6,626 nucleotides of DNA from Lentisphaeria bacterium (GTDB lineage Bacteria; Verrucomicrobiota; Lentisphaeria; JABSQK01; UBA12247): positions 1-6,626 of the forward strand of contig DMTJ01000476.1 of the NCBI GenBank assembly GCA_003477185.1, given 5' to 3'. Positions 1 to 5,794 of the stretch are shown here, piece by piece. The notes beneath the pieces are model-generated. The model was not told the origin of the DNA and did no database searches. It saw only the letters and a list, made by a program, of their open reading frames with translations. Numbering within the stretch: the stretch's first letter is position 1; every line of letters starts with the position of its first letter. A program made the position numbers and the translations under genes.

Positions 1-12
1 GATCGCCGTCCG
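1..12 (+). repeat. 12-bp terminal direct repeat, left copy
   Basis: GATCGCCGTCCG forms the first 12 bases and recurs as the last 12 bases of the window (6615-6626). Here it encodes DRRP within dnaE2, in a different frame from the right copy. Confidence 0.6.
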
Positions 13-528
13 GCTCTCTGGCAGGCTCACGCACCCGCGGCACCGGTCGATCAGTTAGCACTGGAGGCAGAAGAGTCTGTACTAGAGTGGGAGGATCTCG
101 ACCGCTTCGATGAGATTAGTTGGGATTACGACAGCAGCGGCTACAGCGCGGTCGACCACCCGCTGGCCCCCATGCGCGATCGTTTAGCCGGTAAGGGCTT
201 ACCTACCGCCGCGGAAGTTTGGGGAACCGCCGATGGTACCCAAGTTTCCTTTGCCGGGCTGGTGATTTGCCGCCAGCGTCCGGGCACTGCCTCCGGCGTC
301 CTCTTTATCACCCTTGAAGACGAGACCGGATTTGTAAACCTGATTCTCTGGCCGAAAGTATTCGAGAAGAACCGGCAGCTCGCACGCACGGCCTCACTCC
401 TCGGGGTAACTGGGAAGCTTCAGGCAGAGAATGGCGTGGTACACCTGATCGCAGAAAGATTGTGGGTGCCACGCATTCCGAAGCAGCCGGAACGCCGTTC
501 GCCCAGGTGGGGGACTGGCCGACCGTGA
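1..528 (+). CDS. dnaE2: Error-prone DNA polymerase DnaE2 (ImuC), C-terminal part; 5' end outside window
   Basis: The open frame from base 1 gives the last 175 residues of a C-family replicative-type polymerase. Visible landmarks are DRRPALWQ at the very start, the segment SGYSAVDHPLAPMRDRL (about residues 47-63), and an OB-fold block reading VSFAGLVICRQRPGTASGV, then FITLEDETGFVNLILWP, then LLGVTGKLQAENGVVHLIAERLW. The phrase RQRPGTASGV followed by TLEDETG is characteristic of DnaE2 rather than DnaE1. From family knowledge, DnaE2 performs mutagenic translesion synthesis with ImuA/ImuB in the SOS response; neither partner is in this window. The catalytic palm and PHP domains lie upstream and cannot be checked. 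The last ~17 residues are Pro/Arg-rich and lack the S-R/H-D/N-F-type ending I recall for many DnaE2 proteins. The gene stops 121 bp before the sigma gene and appears to be a separate transcription unit. Confidence 0.93.
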   Translation, partial: DRRPALWQAHAPAAPVDQLALEAEESVLEWEDLDRFDEISWDYDSSGYSAVDHPLAPMRDRLAGKGLPTAAEVWGTADGTQVSFAGLVICRQRPGTASGVLFITLEDETGFVNLILWPKVFEKNRQLARTASLLGVTGKLQAENGVVHLIAERLWVPRIPKQPERRSPRWGTGRP

Positions 529-554
529 GTGTGTAGGAAAGCAAAGAAATATTG

Positions 555-582
555 GGAACCTTTGAATAACGCCACTGTCTCA
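555..582 (+). promoter_or_regulatory. Predicted ECF (sigma-E-type) promoter of the sigma/anti-sigma operon
   Basis: The intergenic region holds GGAACCT (555-561), a 16-nt spacer (562-577) and TCTCA (578-582). This closely fits the classic RpoE-type consensus GGAACTT-N16-TCTGA, including spacer length. Transcription would start near 588-590, leaving a leader of about 60 nt before the GTG at 650. Because the gene downstream is itself an ECF sigma factor, positive autoregulation is the simplest reading. The match is seen in the sequence; its use is inferred. Confidence 0.7.
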
Positions 583-635
583 TCCGTCCGAACCAGCATG
601 GCCACCGGCAAGATCGGTGAGAATCTGGTAAGAAA

Positions 636-641
636 AAGGAG
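636..641 (+). promoter_or_regulatory. Ribosome binding site AAGGAG of the ECF sigma gene
   Basis: A strong AAGGAG lies 8 nt before the GTG at 650. It decides the start: the ATG at 643 opens a frame that stops after five codons, and the in-frame ATG at 758 has no comparable site upstream. Confidence 0.8.
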
Positions 642-649
642 AATGACCT

Positions 650-1345
650 GTGAAAACTGAGACCTTCGCACATACTAAAAAGCAGGACGCATCGGCAACC
701 TCGACTTGGGGGGCAGCAGATGCGGTTGAGTTTGACACCACACCTGCAGTCGAGTCGATGCCCGCTTACGAATCTCTGTCTGATACTGAACTGATTAGGT
801 TGATTAAAACCGAAGATGAGTTTGCCTGGGAGAGCTTGATGACCCGGCACTCGTCCAAAGCATTCCAGATTGCCTACGGCATTCTCGGGCAGTGGAACGA
901 CGCGGAGGAAGTCGCGCAGGATGCCTTCGTTCGCGTCTACCGCGCCCTCGACGGCTTCCGCGGTGATGCCCAGTTTTCCACTTGGTTCTACCGCATCGTG
1001 GTCAATCAGGCGCGCAACAAGTACCGCTGGAACAAGCGCCGGCACGTTGCCAAGCACTACAGCATTAACGAAGAGCTGGACCCGAATGGTACCGGTGCCA
1101 TGGCCCGTGATCTTCCGGATAAGAGCAAAGGGCCGGCTGAACAGCTGATGTTCCGCGAGTGGGAAAGCGAAGTGGCCCAGGAAATGTCCGCACTGCCGAG
1201 CGTAAATCGCGAAGCGCTTGTGCTCCGGAACGTGCACAATTTTTCTTACGAGCAAATCGCTGAGGTGCTGGGCTGCAAGCTGGGGACTGTGAAGTCCCGT
1301 ATTGCCCGGGCTCGCGATGAATTAAGAAAACGAGTCGGGATCTGA
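650..1345 (+). CDS. RNA polymerase ECF-type sigma-70 factor (RpoE-like)
   Basis: The product is a 231-residue sigma factor with only the region 2 and region 4 domains of the ECF class. Region 2 spans about residues 45-127: LIRLIKTEDEFAWESLM, then DAEEVAQDAFVRVYRAL for core binding and -10 recognition, then FSTWFYRIVVNQARNKYR. A linker with charged residues (about 128-170) leads to region 4 (about 178-229), with LPSVNREALVLRNVHNFSYEQ and the helix-turn-helix IAEVLGCKLGTVKSRIARAR for -35 recognition. The first ~40 residues form a Ser/Thr/Ala-rich extension not usual in short ECF factors. The GTG start is chosen for its strong ribosome binding site. The gene is followed after 25 bp by an anti-sigma gene, and a matching ECF promoter lies upstream, so the factor is probably held inactive at the membrane and autoregulated. 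The exact ECF group and the inducing signal cannot be read from the sequence. Confidence 0.95.
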   Translation: MKTETFAHTKKQDASATSTWGAADAVEFDTTPAVESMPAYESLSDTELIRLIKTEDEFAWESLMTRHSSKAFQIAYGILGQWNDAEEVAQDAFVRVYRALDGFRGDAQFSTWFYRIVVNQARNKYRWNKRRHVAKHYSINEELDPNGTGAMARDLPDKSKGPAEQLMFREWESEVAQEMSALPSVNREALVLRNVHNFSYEQIAEVLGCKLGTVKSRIARARDELRKRVGI

Positions 1346-1370
1346 CTGAACGATCGATGAGAGCACACGC

Positions 1371-2282
1371 ATGAGTCGAGCAGAACGCGGAAGCTGTCCG
1401 CCCTTTGAAGAACTGAGCGCCTGGCATGATGGTGAGTCGGCGAAGGAATTGATCGACCGACATCTGGGAAGCTGTCCGGAATGTTCGGAGACGCTCGATC
1501 AGCTTACTGCCTTGGATAAGGAGCGCCCTCCGGAGGCTGATGCGGCCACGTTGGCGCGGATCCGCTTGGGCACACAGACTCGGCTGAAAACGGAGCCTGA
1601 GCTCGTGGCGCTGCCACTGCCAAAGGCCCCGCCGCTCTTTTCGCTTGCGTTGCTGGTGCGGCTGGCCGCCGTGGTGGCGCTAGGCATTCTCATCTTTCAG
1701 CTGAATCGTAATCTGGGGGTCGCCGAGACCCAGCTGACAAAGCACCTTGAGATTGTCCCCCAGATCAACACCCCGCTCTCAGAGCCATCAGCGACTTTTA
1801 TTGCGAACTCCGCAGCTGCTTCCGAAGAGCCCGTTGTCGAAGTGTTGCCCCCTGCCGCAGGCGTGCCTAAACGATCGGGGACATTGCACTCAGCGGTCGG
1901 CGTCCAGTTTGCCAGTTCGAACGGTCTCCGCGCCGGTGCGACGGCGGGCGCGATGCTGCCGGAGCAGGCGTCGGGTGTCGCGTTCCGCGTTCAACACCTC
2001 TGGGTGTCGGACAATGCGGCGACGACCTTGGCAAAACTGGGCACCTTGCTGCCGCGGGAGCAAGACCGCGCTGCTATTGCCGCAGCGGCAACTATCGAGA
2101 AGGACCAGTACAGCCTCAGGTTTGTCGCATCCGATCGTGAGCTGCAGGAAATCGTCAATACGCTGTCCGAGTCCGGTGCCAGCTTATTTTCTCCGGGAGC
2201 ACCGCAGCCCGGCGGCGATCCCACCGGGCAGACGCTTACTGGGCGCTCCGTGCTATATCAGGTCGACTTCGTCCGGCGCTAA
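1371..2282 (+). CDS. Membrane-anchored zinc-finger anti-sigma factor
   Basis: The product has 303 residues. The N-terminus carries a ZAS/zf-HC2-type motif: LSAWHDGE (about 15-22), then H31-x3-C35-x2-C38 in RHLGSCPEC, with C9 or H19 as a possible fourth zinc ligand. A cytoplasmic linker leads to one transmembrane helix at about 90-111 (LFSLALLVRLAAVVALGILI). The rest should face the periplasm: a low-complexity Ala/Pro/Ser/Val stretch (about 130-200), then a folded-looking domain (about 205-303) with VQHLWVSDNAATTLAKLG, YSLRFVASDRELQEIVNTL and LYQVDFVRR. I do not recognise this domain; the alternation of strand and helix resembles the C-terminal modules of other zinc-finger anti-sigma proteins such as DUF2275, but this is only an impression. 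GAGAG at 1359-1363, 7 nt before ATG, is a moderate ribosome site. It is expected to bind the sigma factor encoded just upstream and release it on an envelope signal. The gene ends 3 bp from the convergent sulfatase gene. Confidence 0.85.
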   Translation: MSRAERGSCPPFEELSAWHDGESAKELIDRHLGSCPECSETLDQLTALDKERPPEADAATLARIRLGTQTRLKTEPELVALPLPKAPPLFSLALLVRLAAVVALGILIFQLNRNLGVAETQLTKHLEIVPQINTPLSEPSATFIANSAAASEEPVVEVLPPAAGVPKRSGTLHSAVGVQFASSNGLRAGATAGAMLPEQASGVAFRVQHLWVSDNAATTLAKLGTLLPREQDRAAIAAAATIEKDQYSLRFVASDRELQEIVNTLSESGASLFSPGAPQPGGDPTGQTLTGRSVLYQVDFVRR

Positions 2283-2301
2283 CGCTTACGCGCTTATTTG
2301 T
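2275..2301 (+). terminator. Possible weak terminator hairpin at the convergent gene junction
   Basis: GCGC-TAA (2276-2282) can pair with TTA-C-GCGC (2286-2293), leaving a 3-nt loop CGC (2283-2285) and one bulged C (2289). A T-rich TTATTTGT (2294-2301) follows in the plus direction, as expected for termination of the sigma/anti-sigma unit. The two paired triplets are the stop codons of the facing genes. No T-tract follows on the minus strand. The stem is short, so function is uncertain. Confidence 0.35.
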
Positions 2302-3881
2302 AGCGAGAGGGTGACGGTCGGGCTGTCTTTGTAGCCGATTCGGCAGGCTCGTGCCTCGATCGTTACCGGGCCAGGCTCATTGAGGCGAATCAGGCCCGCG
2401 TAGAGCCGCCAGTGTGGCTCGTCCCCTAGCCGATACTCGACGCTTGCACCTTCCATGCCTGCGTGGAGTTGGATCGCCGCTGGCACAACCAGAGTCATGC
2501 CGTTCTCCGCCTGGTCCATTCCGCCACGGGACGGATCGAGTGCGACAAAAAGCGGAGCACCAACTTCTGGCACCCCGTTCGGATACCAGCGGTTGACCAT
2601 CTCCCACTCCGATATCTCTCCCAGATCGCCGACCTCGTTCAACCAGTCATCACACTCCTTACTCAGGCGTGCGAGCGTGGCTGCGTGGTTTGCGGAGTTC
2701 GCAAGGTTTCGGGTCTCATGCGGATCGTTCCGGGTATCATAGAGCTCTTCCGCAGGGCGGGATGGGGCAAACAGCAGCGCCTGCTCTGGCGTCAGGGCGT
2801 CTTCCAGGTGAAGTCGCTGTAGCTCTTCGTGAATCGGATGACGGTTCCGGTAGGGAACCCAGCCGACGTACGGTTGGTGCGGGTAGTAGTTGCGGAGGTA
2901 CTTGTAGCGAGAATCTCGCACTGCCCGCACCCGATCGTAGTTCGTGTCGTGGCGGTCACGGGATGCGTGGATATACTCGCGGGCGACGACCAACTCGCCC
3001 AGAAAGGGTTGCCCCTGTAAGTGGCACGGCACTGGCAGACCACAGCTGGAAAGCATGCTCGGCGCTAGATCCAGCGTACTGACCAGAGTCTCACTCACCG
3101 TGCCTGGCTCGATCCGGCCAGGCCACCGGACAATCATTGGTACGTGGATACCGGAGTCATAGGGCCAGCGCTTGCCGCGTGGGAGTGGACCGTGGTCGGA
3201 CCAGTGAACCACGATCGTGTTGTCAGCCAAGCCGTCTTCTTCCAGCTCGGCCAGCAGTTCGCCGAGGCGCCGATCTGCGATCTCGATCTGCGAGTGCATC
3301 TGAGCGAGCGCTGTGCGTACCTTCGGTGTGTCCGGAAATGTGGGCAGGACCTCGACATCTTCCGGCCGAATCGTCAGCTCTGGAGCATTTTCAGGCCATT
3401 GGCCGCTTTCGTGAGTGTTCGTAGGATTGAAGACGGCGAAGAACGGCTGCTCGGGGTGCGGACGATTGCGCCAGTGTGCGCTGTGAGAGCAGTCATCCCA
3501 GGCGCTACGCGGCGCTGGAAATTGGTAATCGGTCTTGGCGTTGTTCGAGCAATAATAGCCAGCAGCGCGGAAGTACTCGGTGAAGCACTTCACTGCGGGC
3601 GGTGTGAGCACGGAATATGGTGTCGGCAGCTCTGGCAGATCCGTCTGGCCGAATGTGGTGCGCATGTGATGAGCGCCGATAGAAATTGCGTACATCCCGG
3701 TGATGACCGCGGCCCGTGCCGGCGCACAGACGCCACAGGTGGAAAAGGCCGCAGGCCAGCGGCAACCCTCTGCAGCCAGCGCGTCTACGTGAGGCGTATG
3801 GGCAACGGTGTCGCCATAGCAGCCATAAAATGGATTCGTGTCTTCGAAGGACACCCAGAGCACATTCGGTTGTCTGTCCAT
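2286..3881 (-). CDS. Type I (formylglycine) sulfatase, SGSH-like, with C-terminal beta-sandwich-like domain and no signal peptide
   Basis: The 531-residue product is an alkaline-phosphatase-superfamily arylsulfatase. It shows PNVLWVSFED (metal ligand region, D14), GCYGD, TPHVDALAAEG, and the signature C52-A-P-A-R56-A-A-V-I-T61-G62, where C52 should be matured to formylglycine by an external FGE. Further landmarks are NTHES (H157), the metal/sulfate site WSDHG (D229, H230) with RGKRWPYDSGIHVP (R235, K237), and ELYDTRNDPHETRNLA (379-394). The phrase SIGAHHMRT after the signature is typical of the N-sulfoglucosamine sulfohydrolase-like branch, but the true substrate is unknown. Residues ~440-531 look like a chitobiase/hexosaminidase C-terminal-type domain (VEYRLGDEPHWRLYAGLIRL). 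The first core strand begins at residue 5, so there is no room for a signal peptide, which is unusual for this family. The ATG lies 7 nt after the MFS stop without a clear ribosome site, suggesting translational coupling. Confidence 0.95.
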   Translation of the reverse strand: MDRQPNVLWVSFEDTNPFYGCYGDTVAHTPHVDALAAEGCRWPAAFSTCGVCAPARAAVITGMYAISIGAHHMRTTFGQTDLPELPTPYSVLTPPAVKCFTEYFRAAGYYCSNNAKTDYQFPAPRSAWDDCSHSAHWRNRPHPEQPFFAVFNPTNTHESGQWPENAPELTIRPEDVEVLPTFPDTPKVRTALAQMHSQIEIADRRLGELLAELEEDGLADNTIVVHWSDHGPLPRGKRWPYDSGIHVPMIVRWPGRIEPGTVSETLVSTLDLAPSMLSSCGLPVPCHLQGQPFLGELVVAREYIHASRDRHDTNYDRVRAVRDSRYKYLRNYYPHQPYVGWVPYRNRHPIHEELQRLHLEDALTPEQALLFAPSRPAEELYDTRNDPHETRNLANSANHAATLARLSKECDDWLNEVGDLGEISEWEMVNRWYPNGVPEVGAPLFVALDPSRGGMDQAENGMTLVVPAAIQLHAGMEGASVEYRLGDEPHWRLYAGLIRLNEPGPVTIEARACRIGYKDSPTVTLSLQISA

Positions 3882-3888
3882 GATTCGT

Positions 3889-5076
3889 TCAGCCGTGGTT
3901 TGTAAATGATTCCTTGCGGCAGCGCCACCAGAAGGCCGAGAAGATGCACATGACGAGGATAATCAGAGACCCGACGACGCTGTAGAGCCGCTCCACAGAG
4001 TACTCATCCGCCATGTGCTGCGCCAGTGCCACGCCCACTGCACCTAAGCCGAAGCAGCAGAAAAACTTGATTCCAAAGCCGGTGGCGCGCAGCCGGTCGG
4101 GCGTAATTCTAGCGACGATGCTATTCTCGATTGGCTGCATCCCCAGCGAAAGCGTGTAGTACAAGATCGCTATTCCTGCCAAGGAAAGCCCCGTTTGAGA
4201 AGCCATCAGCAAGACCATCGGAATCGAGAGTAGATGAAAGACAACGTACGCCTTACGTAGATCGTGCCGATCCGCTGCGCGGCCGCCGATCAATTGGCCC
4301 ACCATTGCCATGAGCAGCACGCAAGCCGCCAGAATCGTGGCCGATTCTTTTGCGGATTTCGCAAGCCATGGAACCATACCAATCTGTGCTTCAAAGTGCG
4401 TAGGCAGGACCTGGGTGCTGGCGCGATAAGCGATGCCGAGAAGCGTCATGCAGGCGAGCATGATCAGAAAACCGGTCCGGTCTCCGCGACGTTGCGGGGC
4501 AGCGGTTTTAGCCGTCAGCGGGGTCTCGTCAATGCGTACGAACAGCAAGGCAACGCCGACGGCGAGGCTTGGGATTGCGAGGGTCGCGAAGGCTTTCGGG
4601 ACCGAAAAACCGGCTGCCATCAGCTGGCCCACTAGCAGCGGGGCCGCGCCGATTCCAAGACTGCCAGCCACACCGTTCCGGCCGAGAGATTGCCCGCGAT
4701 TGGGGCAGCATTTGCTGATCAGTCCCATGCCGATCGGATGGTAGATCGAGGCAAAGAGGCCGATGCCGGCCAAGGCCACGGTGAGTTGACCGGGGGTGGT
4801 ACAGGCCGCGCATGCCAGCGAACATGCGCCCATGCCCAGAAACGAAATCAAGAGCATACCGCGGCCTTGCCAACGATCACCGATCAGGCCAGACGGAAGC
4901 GCCCCAAAGCCAAACAGAAAGGCCATGGCGAAGTTGAGGTTGAGTGCGGCCGTGCGCTCAATGCCATATGCCAACGGAATGTATAAAGCCAGCGTCGGGA
5001 AGGCCTGCATGTAAAAATGGCAGAGAAAATGCCCAGCCGCGGAAAACCATTCGATTCGTGCTTGGTTACCGCTCAC
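3889..5076 (-). CDS. MFS transporter, fosmidomycin-resistance (Fsr)-like, 12 TM helices
   Basis: Read from the GTG at 5076, the product has 395 residues with about 12 hydrophobic helices in two halves joined by a polar cytoplasmic loop (about 182-202, TAKTAAPQRRGDR). The MFS motif A appears after TM2 as GLIGDRWQGRG (about 64-73) and again in the second half as GGRAADRHDLRK (about 264-275). The segment IYHPIGMGLIS followed by GRNGVAGSLGIGAAPLL resembles the fosmidomycin-resistance/Fsr branch, whose known members are exporters; related proteins with other roles exist, so direction and substrate are open. An in-frame ATG at 5175 would add 33 residues but overlap the upstream gene by 89 bp, and the extension has no transporter character. 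The GTG at 5076 has GAGGT 7 nt upstream. Its close coupling to the sulfatase suggests the transported compound is related to the sulfatase substrate or product. Confidence 0.92.
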   Translation of the reverse strand: MSGNQARIEWFSAAGHFLCHFYMQAFPTLALYIPLAYGIERTAALNLNFAMAFLFGFGALPSGLIGDRWQGRGMLLISFLGMGACSLACAACTTPGQLTVALAGIGLFASIYHPIGMGLISKCCPNRGQSLGRNGVAGSLGIGAAPLLVGQLMAAGFSVPKAFATLAIPSLAVGVALLFVRIDETPLTAKTAAPQRRGDRTGFLIMLACMTLLGIAYRASTQVLPTHFEAQIGMVPWLAKSAKESATILAACVLLMAMVGQLIGGRAADRHDLRKAYVVFHLLSIPMVLLMASQTGLSLAGIAILYYTLSLGMQPIENSIVARITPDRLRATGFGIKFFCCFGLGAVGVALAQHMADEYSVERLYSVVGSLIILVMCIFSAFWWRCRKESFTNHG

Positions 5077-5083
5077 GTCCGGT

Positions 5084-5088
5084 ACCTC
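5084..5088 (-). promoter_or_regulatory. Ribosome binding site GAGGT deciding the MFS start
   Basis: Read on the minus strand, GAGGT overlaps the TGA stop of the upstream membrane-protein gene (5087-5089) and stands 7 nt before the GTG at 5076. Stop codon and ribosome site overlapping in this way suggest translational coupling of the two genes. Confidence 0.65.
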
Positions 5089-5740
5089 AGCGCCTGATAT
5101 GCCTATCGTAAAAGATGCCTTCTGCGAACTTGTCGAGTGAATCCACGTATCTGCCGACTTCCTGTCGATCGCCAATCCACAGCGATGCGGTACAGAGCCC
5201 CTCGTGCCAGCGCACTTCTACACAGGCGTTTTTCTGTCCTGCGTACTCCTTATGCCAGACAATCTCGCTGGGCTCTCGGACCCAGATCTCCCGGACCGCA
5301 TCTGTCCAAAGCTCGGTTGGCACCGCGGCTGATTGCCCCGGCTTCTCCGGTCCTGCGACTGCCAGGCTTGCCGCCCACGCGTGGAGCAACGTGTGGTCCA
5401 CACGGTCGTGCGCTACGCCTAAAAAGGCCTGATTCCAGAAGGGGCCTCGTGCCACTAAGAGCAGAACCAGCAGGACCAAGCAATAGATTGGCATAATTGC
5501 CCCGAGCCGAAAATGTTGGAGCTGCACGCCGCCCACGGCGAGACAGCTGGCGATGCCACACCAGGCCACCCAGCTCACAAGGCTGAAGGGCGAAGATACG
5601 CCGCGTCCAAGCAGGTAGGAGTGGCTCGTAGCAAGCAGAAACGCTCCCAGAATTCCACCAACAAGGATGACCAGTCGGATCCTCCCGTTCAAGCGCCGCG
5701 GCGCGGCACTCTCTTTCTCGCCTTGATTGCCTCTTGCCAT
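5087..5740 (-). CDS. Hypothetical membrane protein, three TM helices plus soluble C-terminal domain
   Basis: I do not recognise this protein. From the ATG at 5740 it has 217 residues. A basic N-terminus (APRRLNGRIR) is followed by three hydrophobic segments at about 22-45 (LVILVGGILGAFLLATSHSY), 52-76 (FSLVSWVAWCGIASCLAVGG) and 79-98 (LGAIMPIYCLVLLVLLLVAR). A polar C-terminal domain (about 99-217) is rich in Trp and charged residues: FLGVAHDRVDHTLLHAWAAS, WTDAVREIWVREPSEIVWH, CVEVRWHEGLCTASLWIGDR and VGRYVDSLDKFAEGIFYD. With a cytoplasmic N-terminus, three helices place this domain outside the membrane. An upstream ATG at 5791 would add 17 residues but has no ribosome site and would sit on the start of the divergent gene, so 5740 is preferred with moderate confidence. 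It is first in a tight unit with the transporter and sulfatase, so it may assist them, but no function can be assigned. Confidence 0.75.
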   Translation of the reverse strand: MARGNQGEKESAAPRRLNGRIRLVILVGGILGAFLLATSHSYLLGRGVSSPFSLVSWVAWCGIASCLAVGGVQLQHFRLGAIMPIYCLVLLVLLLVARGPFWNQAFLGVAHDRVDHTLLHAWAASLAVAGPEKPGQSAAVPTELWTDAVREIWVREPSEIVWHKEYAGQKNACVEVRWHEGLCTASLWIGDRQEVGRYVDSLDKFAEGIFYDRHIRR

Positions 5741-5794
5741 CGTCCGCTTCTGCCCTATGTTTGACTCAGGTCTTGTGAAAATTGGAAACATGCC
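5741..5794. promoter_or_regulatory. Divergent intergenic region with a spaced inverted repeat
   Basis: These 54 bp separate the divergently read membrane-protein and PEBP-like genes and should hold both promoters or parts of them. An inverted repeat ATGTTT (5757-5762) / AAACAT (5786-5791) with a 23-nt spacer could be an operator. A TTGACT (5761-5766) resembles a -35 box for the plus gene, but no convincing -10 lies at the right distance. No ECF-type GGAAC motif is seen here on either strand. Confidence 0.3.

Noticed and set aside
308..1255. Long minus-strand open frame (315 codons) opposite dnaE2 and the sigma gene
   Set aside because: It lies antisense to two strongly supported genes and bridges their intergenic region; its translation has no domain character. 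A shadow frame of GC-rich coding DNA.
1747..2334. Plus-strand frame (195 codons) inside the anti-sigma gene
   Set aside because: Ser/Arg-rich out-of-frame translation of the anti-sigma periplasmic region; no ribosome site and no family resemblance.
3144..3905. Plus-strand open frame (253 codons) opposite the sulfatase gene
   Set aside because: It is fully antisense to conserved sulfatase motifs, shows Arg/Cys-rich shadow composition and has no recognisable domain.
5761..5789. TTGACT as a housekeeping -35 box for the PEBP-like gene
   Set aside because: At 16-18 nt spacing only GA-rich sequence is found, with no TATAAT-like -10, and such a -10 would fall almost on the start codon.
5741..5791. 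Longer start (ATG 5791) for the three-helix membrane protein
   Set aside because: No ribosome site, and it would overlap the divergent promoter and nearly touch the opposing start codon; the added 17 residues show no conserved character.
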